Source: Pimelobacter simplex (GTDB lineage: Bacteria > Actinomycetota > Actinomycetes > Propionibacteriales > Nocardioidaceae). From it: a stretch of DNA of 64,000 nucleotides. Shown piece by piece: positions 26,857 to 35,606 of the stretch; position 1 is the stretch's first letter; every line of letters starts with the position of its first letter. Both the position numbers and the translations under genes were made by a program. The notes beneath the pieces were generated by a model. The model was not told the origin of the DNA. It saw only the letters and a program-made list of their open reading frames with translations, and did no database searches. The stretch spans positions 62,001-126,000 of the forward strand of contig NZ_FOUK01000006.1 in the NCBI RefSeq assembly GCF_900114845.1, written 5' to 3'.

Positions 26857-27909
26857 TCATCGGCCCGCGGCCGCCGCACCGGACGGGTCGACGCCGGCGG
26901 CGTACACGTCGGGCGCGGCGACGGCGTCGATGCCGTCCTGGGTGAGCAGGAACTGCGCCGTGGCGTGGAGGTCCTGGCCGAGCTTCTCACCGAGCCACTC
27001 CGCCTTGGCCTGGTCGACCGCGCGGAGGTAGGTCAGCCCGGCGAACTGCGCCTTCGCCTCGTCGGGCGTCACGCCGACCTCGACCGCCACGCTCTCCGCG
27101 GCCTTGTCGGGGTCGGTGAGGATCTGCTCGATGGCGTAGTCCTGCGCCTTCGCCCACACCTCGAGCACCTTCGGGTTCTCCTCGATGAACGACGTGCTCG
27201 CCAGCCCGAGGTCGTACGTCGGCTTCCCGGCCGCCGCGGTGTCCGCGCTGGACAGGATGACGGTGCCGCCGTCCTTCTTCAGCTGGGACAGGGTCGGGTC
27301 CCAGATCCAGGCGGCGTCGATGTCGCCCTTGGCCCAGGCCGGCGCGATCTGCTCGGGCTCGCTGTTGACGAGCTTGTAGTCGGACGGGTCCTCGCCGGCG
27401 TCGGCGATCGCCTGGAGCAGCGAGTAGTGCGCCGTCGACCCGTACGGCGTCGCGATCGTCTTGCCGACGAGCCCCTTGATGTCGGTGATCTTCGGGTCCC
27501 GGACGACGAGCGACTCGGCCTCACCGATGACGTCGTGGATCCAGACCACCTTCACCGGCAGGTTCAGCGGCGCCGAGAGCGCCTTCGTGGACGGCGACGA
27601 GCCGGCCAGGCCGAGGTCGAGGCTGCCCCCGCCGAACGCCTGGATGACGTCGCCGCCGGAGGCGAAGTTGCTCCACTCGATGGTGGCCTCGGGCAGGCAG
27701 GACTCCAGGATCCGCTGGTCCTTCACGACGACGTCGCCGTTGGGGATCTTCTGGTAGCCGATCCGCACCTTGCCGGTGACGGAGCTGTCGGCCTTCCAGG
27801 GGCAGTCGCTCGCGGACGCCTCCTTGTCCTCCCCCAGGCTGCAGGCCGACAGGGGCAGGACGAGCGCGGCGACGAGACCGGCGGCGGCGGTCCAACGGGT
27901 GCGGTTCAT
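26857..27909 (-). CDS. tauA: taurine-type ABC transporter substrate-binding lipoprotein
   Basis: 350-residue lipid-anchored binding protein. Signal peptide with lipobox LPLSACS (Cys about residue 23). The mature part opens VRIGYQKIPNGDVVV. It contains FASGGDVIQAFGGGSLDLGLAGSS, VGKTIATPYGSTAHYSLL, and GDIDAAWIWDPTLS, which track TauA family sequence closely; the broader family also binds other sulfonates. Starts 1 nt after the permease stop. Taurine is the best guess; no taurine dioxygenase or transaminase gene lies nearby in this window. Confidence 0.85.
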   Translation of the reverse strand: MNRTRWTAAAGLVAALVLPLSACSLGEDKEASASDCPWKADSSVTGKVRIGYQKIPNGDVVVKDQRILESCLPEATIEWSNFASGGDVIQAFGGGSLDLGLAGSSPSTKALSAPLNLPVKVVWIHDVIGEAESLVVRDPKITDIKGLVGKTIATPYGSTAHYSLLQAIADAGEDPSDYKLVNSEPEQIAPAWAKGDIDAAWIWDPTLSQLKKDGGTVILSSADTAAAGKPTYDLGLASTSFIEENPKVLEVWAKAQDYAIEQILTDPDKAAESVAVEVGVTPDEAKAQFAGLTYLRAVDQAKAEWLGEKLGQDLHATAQFLLTQDGIDAVAAPDVYAAGVDPSGAAAAGR

Positions 27910-27910
27910 T

Positions 27911-28738
27911 TCAGGCCTTTCCTCGCCAGGGCACGACGAGCTTCTCGATGGAGCGGATGACGGCGTCAAGGGCGATCGCGGTGAGGCCGATGACGAGGAT
28001 GCAGGCGACCGACAGCGCGATCTTGTTCTGCGTTCCCGAGAGATAGGCCAGGCCCCCGATGCCCGGCAGTCCGTTGACGAGCTCCGCCGCGACGACCGTC
28101 GTCCAGGCGAAGCCGACGGCGACCCGCAGGCCCGACAGGATGTCGGGCAGGGTCGCCGGGAGGATCACGTGCCGCGTGGTCTGCAGGCGCGAGGCCCCCA
28201 GGCTCCGTACGGCGTTGAGCTGGTCGAGGCGCACGCCTCGCACGCCGTTGACGGTGGCGAGCGTGATCGGCGGGAACGCGGCGAGGAACAGCAGCCACAC
28301 CTTCAACGTGTCGTAGATGCCGAACCACGCCACCAGAAAGCCGATGTAGGCCAGCGGCGGCAGCGAGCGCAGGAAGTCGACGTACGGGCCGACGAGGTCG
28401 CCGATCCAGCGCACGCTGCCCATGAGCAGGCCGAGCGGGACGCCGACGACCACACCGAGCGCGAGCCCGAGGCCGATCCGGCGCAGGCTGACGAGCAGGT
28501 GCTCCCAGAGGAAGTAGTTCTCCTCGCCCCGCACGACCCGGTCGATCCCGCCCCCGACCGCGTGGTGGCTGTTGGCCCGCACGAACGCGTGCCACACCTC
28601 CAGCGGGCTGGGCGTCAGGTAGTGCGGCTGGACCAGGTCGGCCGCCGCGACCACCGACCAGACGACCAGCAGCACGACCAGGCTGAGGGCGAGGCCGGCC
28701 CAGCGGCGGGGCGCGGAGACGGAGGAGCGGGTGGGCAC
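27911..28738 (-). CDS. tauC: taurine-type ABC transporter permease
   Basis: 275 residues with six predicted helices. The permease EAA loop region is NAVRSLGASRLQTTRHVILPATLPDILSG, broken by the usual Gly. It is first in the operon tauC-tauA-tauB, whereas E. coli has A-B-C order. GTG start, preceded at 7 nt by TAGATT, so probably leaderless. Divergent from the HtrA-like gene. Confidence 0.85.
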   Translation of the reverse strand: MPTRSSVSAPRRWAGLALSLVVLLVVWSVVAAADLVQPHYLTPSPLEVWHAFVRANSHHAVGGGIDRVVRGEENYFLWEHLLVSLRRIGLGLALGVVVGVPLGLLMGSVRWIGDLVGPYVDFLRSLPPLAYIGFLVAWFGIYDTLKVWLLFLAAFPPITLATVNGVRGVRLDQLNAVRSLGASRLQTTRHVILPATLPDILSGLRVAVGFAWTTVVAAELVNGLPGIGGLAYLSGTQNKIALSVACILVIGLTAIALDAVIRSIEKLVVPWRGKA

Positions 28739-28745
28739 GCGCCGT

Positions 28746-28751
28746 AATCTA
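28746..28751 (-). promoter_or_regulatory. -10 box of the tau operon (likely leaderless)
   Basis: TAGATT ends 7 nt before the tauC GTG on the minus strand. The local sequence is unusually AT-rich for this genome. A TTGACC further upstream is too close (9 bp) to be its -35. Confidence 0.55.
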
Positions 28752-28868
28752 TAGCGAGTTGGTCAACTTTGTGCATTTGGGTCTGGTGCGCGAGACGCCG
28801 ACGCCCTGTGCAGGCTCAGAGGAAGTCCTCACCTCGGTCTCAGCGGGATCACAGGGAGCCTGCGCACC

Positions 28869-30074
28869 ATGGAGGACATGACCCAGGTCCCGCCTCCCCC
28901 GCCGTTCCCGCCGCCCTCCCCCTTCGAAGGAGTGCCGGCTTCCCCGGGCCGGCGTCCCCGGCGGACCGGCTTCGCGGTCGCCGTGCTGAGCGGCGCACTG
29001 CTGGTGGTAGGCGGGGCCGGGGTCGCCGGCGCCGCGCTCTACGACAACGCCAACGGCGACGGGAGCCCGACGAGCAGCAGCTCACCGCTCCCCGTCGTCG
29101 ACAACGGCAACCCGCCGGCGGCGTCCGGCAGCGTCGAGTCCGTCGCGTCGGCCGTGCTGCCGTCGGTCGTCGAGCTCAACGTGAGCGGCGGCGGCTCCGG
29201 CGGCAGCGGCTCGGGCGTGATCCTCGACGCCAGCGGCCTGATCCTCACCAACGACCACGTCGTCACGCTGGGTGGCCAGATCAAGGCCGACCAGGCCGAG
29301 GTCACCGTCTCGTTCAACGACGGCAAGAAGGCCCGCGCCACCGTGGTCGGCACCGACCCGCTCACCGACACCGCGCTGGTGAAGGTCGAGGGCGTCGACG
29401 GCCTCAAGCCGATCACCATCGGCAAGTCCAGCAACCTCGACGTCGGCGAGCAGGTGGTCGCGGTGGGGTCGCCGTTCGGCCTCGCCGCCACCGTCACCAG
29501 CGGCATCGTGAGCGCGCTCGACCGCCCCGTCGAGGTGGCCCGGGACCAGAACGGCAATGCGACGGCGTACCCCGCCATCCAGACCGATGCGGCGATCAAC
29601 CCCGGCAACAGCGGCGGTCCGCTCGTCAACATGGACGGCCAGCTCGTCGGCATCAACGCCTCGATCCGCTCGACGGGCTCGGCCCAGGGCGGTGCGGAGT
29701 CCGGCTCGATCGGGCTCGGCTTCGCGATCCCGATCGACGAGGTGCTGCCGATCATCGACCAGCTCCGGGCCGGCGAGACGCCGACCCACGCCCGGCTGGG
29801 CATCCAGGTCCAGGACGCCGCCGGTCAGGCCGGGTCGAGCGACACCACGCTGACCGGCGCCCGGATCCAGAGCATCGAGAGCGGCTCCGCGGCCGGCAAG
29901 GCCGGGCTCGAGAACGGCGACATCATCACCGGGATCGACGACCACCAGATCGACACGACCGAGGGCCTGATCGCGACCGTCCGCTCGTACCGCCCCGGCG
30001 ACACGGTCAAGGTGACCTACCAGCGCGACGGCAAGCAGGCCACCACCGACCTCGAGCTCGGCTCGGACGGCTGA
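28869..30074 (+). CDS. HtrA/PepD-like membrane serine protease with PDZ domain
   Basis: 401 residues. A Pro-rich cytosolic tail (1-35) and one transmembrane helix (about 38-58) are followed by a trypsin-like domain with the complete triad (His in TNDHVV, Asp in TDTALVKV, Ser in GNSGGPL). A PDZ domain (about 310-395, LGIQVQDAA ... GLENGDIITGID) completes it. It acts outside the membrane in protein quality control. An alternative ATG three codons later is possible. The 5' region holds 8-bp inverted arms GCAGGCTC / GAGCCTGC about 40 nt apart just before the start. Confidence 0.93.
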   Translation: MEDMTQVPPPPPFPPPSPFEGVPASPGRRPRRTGFAVAVLSGALLVVGGAGVAGAALYDNANGDGSPTSSSSPLPVVDNGNPPAASGSVESVASAVLPSVVELNVSGGGSGGSGSGVILDASGLILTNDHVVTLGGQIKADQAEVTVSFNDGKKARATVVGTDPLTDTALVKVEGVDGLKPITIGKSSNLDVGEQVVAVGSPFGLAATVTSGIVSALDRPVEVARDQNGNATAYPAIQTDAAINPGNSGGPLVNMDGQLVGINASIRSTGSAQGGAESGSIGLGFAIPIDEVLPIIDQLRAGETPTHARLGIQVQDAAGQAGSSDTTLTGARIQSIESGSAAGKAGLENGDIITGIDDHQIDTTEGLIATVRSYRPGDTVKVTYQRDGKQATTDLELGSDG

Positions 30075-30130
30075 TCCGGGCTCGGGGTCGGGGCCGGACC
30101 CCACCAGACGGGCCGGTGGAGCGCGGCCGA

Positions 30131-30163
30131 CCTGCGGGGCGTGTCGGGGGGCACGCCCGCAGG
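30131..30163. terminator. bidirectional terminator hairpin
   Basis: CCTGCGGGGCGTG (30131-30143) pairs with CACGCCCGCAGG (30152-30163) with one bulged G and an 8-nt loop. It lies between the convergent HtrA-like and DUF5302 genes. Confidence 0.65.
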
Positions 30164-30169
30164 AGCCTC

Positions 30170-30352
30170 TTAGGAGCCGCCTCCGCCGGCCTTCCGCCGG
30201 TGCATCCGCGGTCCGCCGCCGGCCACCTCGGAGCCGTGGGCCTTCTCCTTGACCGGGCCCTCCTCGTGGACGCCCTTCTCCTTGTTGTTCTTGCGGTCCA
30301 GGGCCTCGCGCATCTTGGCCTTCAGGTCATCGTTCGCGTTGCTGGCAGCCAT
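30170..30352 (-). CDS. DUF5302-like small protein
   Basis: 60-residue, highly charged protein. The segment DDLKAKMREALDRKN and the basic tail RMHRRKAGGG resemble the actinobacterial DUF5302 family, whose function is unknown. Predicted to be one helix with a flexible Gly-rich end, soluble. The start was placed at the ATG encoding MAASNAN because the upstream 12 codons add nothing family-like. It appears monocistronic. Confidence 0.7.
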   Translation of the reverse strand: MAASNANDDLKAKMREALDRKNNKEKGVHEEGPVKEKAHGSEVAGGGPRMHRRKAGGGGS

Positions 30353-30392
30353 GGGTCCACCGTCGCACCCGGGACCCGTCCGGGCCAAGGGG

Positions 30393-31424
30393 TTATCCGG
30401 CGCGGCGTTGCAGCTCTGCCGAACGGGCCCGCGGGACGAAGCCCAGCTGCTCGTTGATGCCGATCATCGGCCCGTTCTCCTCGGCGTTCCAGGTGACCAC
30501 CCGGCGGCCCGCGACGTCGGCGTCGCGCTGCAGGCCCAGCAGGTTGGCCACCTTGAGCGCGGCGCCGAGCCGGTGCCCGCGGTGGTCGCGGCGCACGAGC
30601 GTGCCCCACTGGTGCACCCAGTCCGTGTCGTACGACGGCAGGACGAGCTCGCTGTAGGCCACCACCTCGCCGTCGCCGGTGAGCGCCACGGCGTGCCAGG
30701 ACGTGCGCCGCTGGCGGGCGTGGATCGCCTCGCGCTGGCGGAAGGCGGCGACGTCGGCGGACTCGGCCTCGCGCTCCACCTCACCGGTCGGCGCCTCCGT
30801 GGTCAGCGTGCTCGACACCGCGAGCCAGCCTGCGACGAGCGCGTCGGGCACCGGACCGCACCACGCCTCGATCCGGTACGCCGCGTGGTGCGGCGCCGCG
30901 GCCGCGGCGAGCGCGGCGAGCCGCTCCTCGGCGACCGGCAGGTCGAGCTCGCGCTGCACCTCGCCGATCCCGAAGCGGTACCCGCGCCGCGCGGCGAACG
31001 CGATGCCCGGCGTGCGGGCGCCGTCAGCAGGGCCGCCGTAGGGCCACTGGGCGCGGGCGTCGAGGCGGCTCCGGCCGTCGTGCGCGGCGATCTCCTCGAG
31101 CCGGTCGAGCACCTGGCCGCCGTACCCCAGCCGGCGGTGCGCGGGCAGCACGTGCACGTCGACCTGGGCGCCGTCGAGGTTGTCGAGGAGCCGCAGCGCG
31201 AGCCAGCCCGCGGCGACCGGCTCGCCGTCGACCAGCCCGAGGTGGAAGCCGTCGCGGCGCAGGCCGTCCGGCTCCTGCGCCACGACCGCGAGCTCCTCGG
31301 CCAGCCACGGTGTCGCGTGCCGGCCGATCTCGTGACGCAGGGACGCGGCGACCACGTCGGCCCAGGCCCGCAGGCCGGCGTCGTCGCCGGGCCGGACCTC
31401 GACGATCTCGAGGGCCGCGCTCAC
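30393..31424 (-). CDS. tandem GNAT-family N-acetyltransferase
   Basis: 343 residues with two GNAT folds. The first (about 5-165) has HRRLGYGGQVLDRL as its acetyl-CoA loop; the second (about 190-343) has RRDHRGHRLGAALK. The substrate is unknown; tandem GNATs in actinobacteria include mycothiol synthase and antibiotic acetyltransferases, but neither signature is specific here. The GTG start overlaps the ABC-F stop (GTGA), so the two are translated together. Confidence 0.85.
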   Translation of the reverse strand: MSAALEIVEVRPGDDAGLRAWADVVAASLRHEIGRHATPWLAEELAVVAQEPDGLRRDGFHLGLVDGEPVAAGWLALRLLDNLDGAQVDVHVLPAHRRLGYGGQVLDRLEEIAAHDGRSRLDARAQWPYGGPADGARTPGIAFAARRGYRFGIGEVQRELDLPVAEERLAALAAAAAPHHAAYRIEAWCGPVPDALVAGWLAVSSTLTTEAPTGEVEREAESADVAAFRQREAIHARQRRTSWHAVALTGDGEVVAYSELVLPSYDTDWVHQWGTLVRRDHRGHRLGAALKVANLLGLQRDADVAGRRVVTWNAEENGPMIGINEQLGFVPRARSAELQRRAG

Positions 31425-33121
31425 CGGGTCCGCTCCACCCGTCCCTCGTCCCAGACCGGGCCGTCGGACTCGTAGACCGTCCCGTCGGAGCCGAACACGC
31501 AGAACCTGTCGAAGCCGCGCGCGAACCAGCGGTCGTGGGTGACCGCGACGACCGTCCCGTCGAAGGCCTCGAGCCCCTCCTCCAGCGCCTCGGCGGACTG
31601 CACGTCGAGGTTGTCGGTCGGCTCGTCGAGCAGCAGCAGGGTGGCGCCGGACAGCTCGAGCAGCAGGATCTGGAAGCGCGCCTGCTGGCCGCCCGAGAGC
31701 GACTCGAACGGCTGCTCGGCGCTGTCGGCGAGCTCGTAGCGGTCGAGCACCCGGCTCGCCTGCTCGCGGCCCATCCCCTGCCGGCCCTGCGGCGTCCCGT
31801 CGCCGCGGTGCAGGATCTCGAGCAGCGTGCGCCCGGTCAGCTCGGGGTGCTCGTGCGTCTGGACGAACCAGCCCGGCCGCACCCGTGCGCCCAGCCGGGC
31901 CCGCCCGGTGTGCGCGACCGGCGCGATCGGCACGTCGCCGACCGGCCGGTGCTCGACGTCCGGATCGGAGCCGCCCGCCGCCAGCAGGCGCAGGAAGTGC
32001 GACTTGCCCGACCCGTTGGAGCCCAGCACGGCGACCCGGTCGCCGTACCAGACCTCGAGGTCGAAGGGCTTCATCAAGCCGGTCAGCTCGAGGTCCTCGC
32101 AGACCACCGCCCGCTTGCCGGTCCGGGCGCCGGACAGCCGCATCGTCACCTGCTGCTCGCGCGGCTGCTCGGTCGGCGGCCCGGCCTCCTCGAACTTGCG
32201 CAGCCGGGTCTGCGCGGCGCGGTACTGCGACGACATGCCGTCGTTGTACTCGGCCTTGATCTTGAGCCGCAGCACGAGCGCCTTGATCTTGGCGTGCTCC
32301 TCGTCCCAGCGCCGGCGCAGCTCGGCGAACCGGGCGAACCGGTCCTTGCGCGCCTCGTGGTACGACGCGAAGCCACCCGGGTGGGTCCACGCGCTGTTGC
32401 CCGTGCCCCCGGCCCCGAGCTCGACGGTGACCACGTGCGTGGCCGCATTGGCCAGCAGCTCGCGGTCGTGGCTGATGAACAGGATCGTCTTGTCCGAGGC
32501 CGCGATCCGCTGCTCCAGCCAGATCTTGCCGGGCACGTCGAGGAAGTTGTCCGGCTCGTCGAGCAGCAGCACCTCCTCGGGCCCCGCCAGCAGGTACTCC
32601 AGCACCAGCCGCTTCTGCTCGCCACCGCTCAGCGTGCGCAGCTCGCGGTACTTCGCCCGGTCGTAGGGCACCGCCAGCGCCTTGACGGTGCACACGTCCC
32701 AGACCACCTCGACGTCGTACCCGCCGGCGTCGGCGTACTCGGCCAGCGCGTGCGCGTAGGCCAGCTGGGTCGCCTCGTCGTCGGTGTCCATCAGCGCCAG
32801 CTCGAAGCGATCCACCTCGGCGGCCGCCCTCTGCACGCGCTCGGGCGCGAGACCGAGCAGCAGGTCCGCGACGGTCGGCTCCTCCCCCAGCCCACGGTCG
32901 ACCATCTGCCGCATCACGCCCAGCCCACCGGAGCGCGTCACCGCGCCGGCGTGCGGCTGGAGGTCGCCGGTGATGATCCGGAACAGGGTGGTCTTGCCCG
33001 CGCCGTTGGCTCCGACGAGCGCGACCTTGGCCCCCTCGCCCACCCGGAACGACACGTCGTCCAGGAGCACCCGCCCGTCGGGCAGCTCGTACCGGACGCC
33101 GGAGACCTCTACATGACCCAC
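31421..33121 (-). CDS. ABC-F family ATPase
   Basis: 566-residue soluble protein with two ABC domains and no membrane segments. Domain 1: GANGAGKTTLF, LSGGEQKR, LLLDEPDNFLD. Domain 2: GSNGSGKSHFL, LSGGQQARF, LLLDEPTDNLD. A charged helical linker (about 215-310, rich in Arg, Lys and Glu) is the ribosome P-site-reaching arm in this family. ABC-F proteins act on the ribosome as translation factors or antibiotic-protection proteins; which one cannot be said. The GTG start has no clear ribosome binding site; a GACAAT box lies 8 nt upstream. Confidence 0.92.
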   Translation of the reverse strand: MGHVEVSGVRYELPDGRVLLDDVSFRVGEGAKVALVGANGAGKTTLFRIITGDLQPHAGAVTRSGGLGVMRQMVDRGLGEEPTVADLLLGLAPERVQRAAAEVDRFELALMDTDDEATQLAYAHALAEYADAGGYDVEVVWDVCTVKALAVPYDRAKYRELRTLSGGEQKRLVLEYLLAGPEEVLLLDEPDNFLDVPGKIWLEQRIAASDKTILFISHDRELLANAATHVVTVELGAGGTGNSAWTHPGGFASYHEARKDRFARFAELRRRWDEEHAKIKALVLRLKIKAEYNDGMSSQYRAAQTRLRKFEEAGPPTEQPREQQVTMRLSGARTGKRAVVCEDLELTGLMKPFDLEVWYGDRVAVLGSNGSGKSHFLRLLAAGGSDPDVEHRPVGDVPIAPVAHTGRARLGARVRPGWFVQTHEHPELTGRTLLEILHRGDGTPQGRQGMGREQASRVLDRYELADSAEQPFESLSGGQQARFQILLLELSGATLLLLDEPTDNLDVQSAEALEEGLEAFDGTVVAVTHDRWFARGFDRFCVFGSDGTVYESDGPVWDEGRVERTR

Positions 33122-33179
33122 GAGGGTCGATTGTCCGGGGTCGGCGGTTGGTTCGCGAACGAGTTTCGGGCGGCGGTCG

Positions 33180-34238
33180 TCACCGGACCTGGTCGAGCAG
33201 CGCGGCAACGGCATCGCGGTCGTCGCGCACGACGAGGACGGCGTGCCGCCCCTGCCGGACGAAACCGGACCACCGGGACCGGCCGCCGGCCTCCGCGCGG
33301 GACACCTCGCCCTCGGCCGTGGCCGGCTGGAAGGTGGCGTCGTCGAGGAACCAGACCCCCTCGCTGTCGGCGCTCGGCCCCACGCACTCCGGGCCGGGCG
33401 TGACCTGGACGTAGGCGCCGCAGTCCTTGCGCGACCAGGCGCCCGGGACGGTGAGCCGGACGCCGTCGTAGGTGACGACCTGCTCGTCGCCCCCGCACGG
33501 CGCACCCCCGGTGGCGGACGGGTCGGCCCGGACCGTCGCCCGCACCAGCGCCGTCACCGCGGGCGTCGGCGCCCGGACCGTCACCGCGAGACCGTCGACC
33601 GCCGTCCCTCCGGGGCAGACGGTGACGGCGGCGCCCCGCGGCTGCTCCCAGCGCAGGCCCCGGCCAGCGGTGTCCTCCCACGCGCTGCCGTCGACGACGG
33701 GGTCGCCGTCCCGGCGGGCGGTGGCGAGCACCCGGCGGACCAGGTCACGGTCGGCACCGGTGACGTGAAGCGCCCGGTCACCGGCCGGCACGTAGCCCGT
33801 CCAGGCGGTGCCGACGTCGGAGCGGACCAGGACGCCGGGTCCCACCGTCAGGGTGACGGCATCCGTCCCGAGGAAGGTCGCCAGGCTCGGCCCCGCGCAC
33901 GGCTCGTCGCCGGGCGGCGCCCACCGGCTCGTTCCGCCCTCGCACCGGACCTCGCGCCAGTCGGCCGGCACCTCGGCCCGCGCGTCGCCCTGCGCGATCG
34001 TCTGCCAGCCGCCGGTCGGCCGGGGGTCGTGAGCGACGGGTCCGGCGCCGGGTCGGCTGCCCCACAGCACGGCCGACCCGGCGACGACCAGCAGGACGAC
34101 CGCGACGAGCACCCGCCGCTGCCGCCGGACCCGCCCCCGGCGGCGCGCACCGTCGGCCAGCGCGCCGGCGGCCGGGGTCGGCGCCTGGCGTGCGACCGCC
34201 GCCAGGATCGTGCTCACCCGCTCCTCGGCATCACGCAT
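33180..34238 (-). CDS. membrane protein paired with SigE-type sigma factor (possible anti-sigma)
   Basis: 352 residues: ~45-residue cytosolic N-terminus, one transmembrane helix (about 46-64, VLVAVVLLVVAGSAVLWG), and a large extracytoplasmic part. The outer part contains a visible duplication: AEVPADWREVRC ... DEPCAGPS near the membrane and LTVPGAWSRKDC ... GPECVGPS towards the end, each with two cysteines that could form a disulphide. No HXXXCXXC zinc anti-sigma motif is present. The ATG overlaps the sigma gene stop, the standard arrangement for a sigma and its regulator, so an anti-sigma role is inferred. Confidence 0.85.
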   Translation of the reverse strand: MRDAEERVSTILAAVARQAPTPAAGALADGARRRGRVRRQRRVLVAVVLLVVAGSAVLWGSRPGAGPVAHDPRPTGGWQTIAQGDARAEVPADWREVRCEGGTSRWAPPGDEPCAGPSLATFLGTDAVTLTVGPGVLVRSDVGTAWTGYVPAGDRALHVTGADRDLVRRVLATARRDGDPVVDGSAWEDTAGRGLRWEQPRGAAVTVCPGGTAVDGLAVTVRAPTPAVTALVRATVRADPSATGGAPCGGDEQVVTYDGVRLTVPGAWSRKDCGAYVQVTPGPECVGPSADSEGVWFLDDATFQPATAEGEVSRAEAGGRSRWSGFVRQGRHAVLVVRDDRDAVAALLDQVR

Positions 34239-34800
34239 CCTGCTCACCTCGCTCACCTCGCCCGTCGTGGTCCACGAAGTGGGTCCGCAGCGCGGCGAGT
34301 CCCCGGGAGACCCGGGAGCGGACCGTTCCCTCGCGCACCCCGGTCAGCGCAGCGATCTCGGCGTAGTCGAGCTGCTCGTAGTAGCGCAGCACCACCGCGG
34401 TGCGCTGCGCCTCGGGGAGCGCCTGGCACGCGGACCAGACGGCGCGGCGCTCGTCGTGCTCCGGTCCGTCGCCCTCGCCCGGACCGGGCACGGTCTCACC
34501 TGTCGCGACGAACGCGCTCGGGGACTCACGCCGCCGGAACCGGCGCCACCAGGACGTGTGCGCGTTGACCACCATCCGGCGGACGTAGGCGTCCAGGTCG
34601 TCGGCCTGCACGATGCGGTCCCAGCGCGGCAGGGCCCGCGAGAGCGCGTCCTGGACGGCGTCCTCGGCGTCCGCGGCATTGCCGGTCAGGACGTACGCCA
34701 GGCGCAGCAGCGCCGGTCCGCGTGCGGCCACCCAGGCGTCGAACGCGGGCGGGCTCGCCGTCTCCGCGTCCTCGCCGTCGTCCGTGATCACTGCCTCCAC
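34231..34800 (-). CDS. SigE-family extracytoplasmic-function RNA polymerase sigma factor
   Basis: 189 residues. Region 2 (ARGPALLRLAYVLTGNAADAEDAVQDALSRALPRWD, read in parts) is followed by the family hallmark NAHTSWWRRFRRRE. Region 4 has LPEAQRTAVVLRYYEQLDYAEIAALTGVREGTVRSRVSRG as the helix-turn-helix. The start is uncertain: the GTG used here follows GGAAGG closely, and a second GTG three codons later is possible. The open frame further upstream runs into the divergent promoter region. Probably responds to an envelope signal through the downstream membrane protein. Confidence 0.93.
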   Translation of the reverse strand: MEAVITDDGEDAETASPPAFDAWVAARGPALLRLAYVLTGNAADAEDAVQDALSRALPRWDRIVQADDLDAYVRRMVVNAHTSWWRRFRRRESPSAFVATGETVPGPGEGDGPEHDERRAVWSACQALPEAQRTAVVLRYYEQLDYAEIAALTGVREGTVRSRVSRGLAALRTHFVDHDGRGERGEQDA

Positions 34801-34886
34801 GCCCTTCCGACGCCGCACCGGCCGTTTCCGTTGCGAGCGACCGGGAGCAGTCTGCCTGTTCGGCCGCGCGATCCGGCAAATCCGGT

Positions 34887-34892
34887 TAACCT
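34887..34892 (+). promoter_or_regulatory. -10 box of excalibur protein gene (likely leaderless)
   Basis: TAACCT ends 6 nt before the ATG. There is no ribosome binding site in between. Confidence 0.55.
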
Positions 34893-34898
34893 GCGGCG

Positions 34899-35594
34899 AT
34901 GATCCCCCGACTCTCCGCCTGGCTCGCCCTGATCCTGGCCGCCGGCTCATTGGCCCTCGTCACCACCGCCACCGCACCCGCCCACGCGAGCGCACCGGCG
35001 CACGCCCGCGCCGACCGGGACTGCTCGGACTTCCCCAACCAGGCCGCCGCGCAGGCGTTCTACATCGCCAACGGCGGCCCCGCCTCCGACCCGCACCGCC
35101 TCGACGCCGAGGGCGACGGCGTCGCGTGCGAGACGCTTCCCTGCCCGTGCTCGACGAGCACCGGCGGCGGGGGCGGGGGCGGGCACCAGCCGCCGGCGGC
35201 GCCGGCCAAGACCCGCGTGGTCAAGGTGCTCAGCGGCGAGCTGGTGCGTGTCCGCAAGGGCAAGCAGCGCCCGTACGTCGTCCACCTGATGGGTGTGAAG
35301 GTCCCGCGCGACGCGTGCCGGTCACGCGCCGCCAAGCGCGACCTCCGCTCGTGGGTCGAGCCGGGCATGGTGGTGCGCGTGGTCGACGGGCGGAAGTCCC
35401 GCAAGCGCGACAAGCAGGGCCACCTCTACCGCTACCTCGTGCGCGTCAAGGGCGGCTACGACGTCGGCGGCTCGCAGATCGCCACCGGCTTCGGCCAGGT
35501 CGACCGCAAGCTGCGGTTCGCGAAGAAGCAGCGCTACCTGCGCGCGGAGTCGCGGGCGCGGGCCGAGAGCCGCGGGTACCACGGCACCTGCTGA
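34899..35594 (+). CDS. secreted protein with excalibur domain and SNase-like OB fold
   Basis: 231-residue exported protein. Signal peptide ends near AHAS (about residue 30). An excalibur calcium-binding domain follows, with DCSDFPNQAAAQAFY, the Ca-type loop DAEGDGVACE and paired cysteines. After a Gly-rich linker, a domain of about 130 residues (VVKVLSGELVRVRKG ... YVVHLMGVKVPRDAC) looks like a staphylococcal-nuclease-type OB fold. The canonical active-site Arg/Glu set is not clear, so activity is uncertain. Divergent from the sigma factor, which makes it a possible target of that regulator (inference). Confidence 0.85.
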   Translation: MIPRLSAWLALILAAGSLALVTTATAPAHASAPAHARADRDCSDFPNQAAAQAFYIANGGPASDPHRLDAEGDGVACETLPCPCSTSTGGGGGGGHQPPAAPAKTRVVKVLSGELVRVRKGKQRPYVVHLMGVKVPRDACRSRAAKRDLRSWVEPGMVVRVVDGRKSRKRDKQGHLYRYLVRVKGGYDVGGSQIATGFGQVDRKLRFAKKQRYLRAESRARAESRGYHGTC

Positions 35595-35606
35595 GGACTC
35601 CTCAGC
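35590..35606. terminator. short palindrome spanning both convergent stop codons
   Basis: GCTGAGG-ACT-CCTCAGC, a 7-bp stem with a 3-nt loop. The TGA of the plus gene and the TGA of the minus gene lie inside the two arms. Weak but symmetric terminator candidate. Confidence 0.45.
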
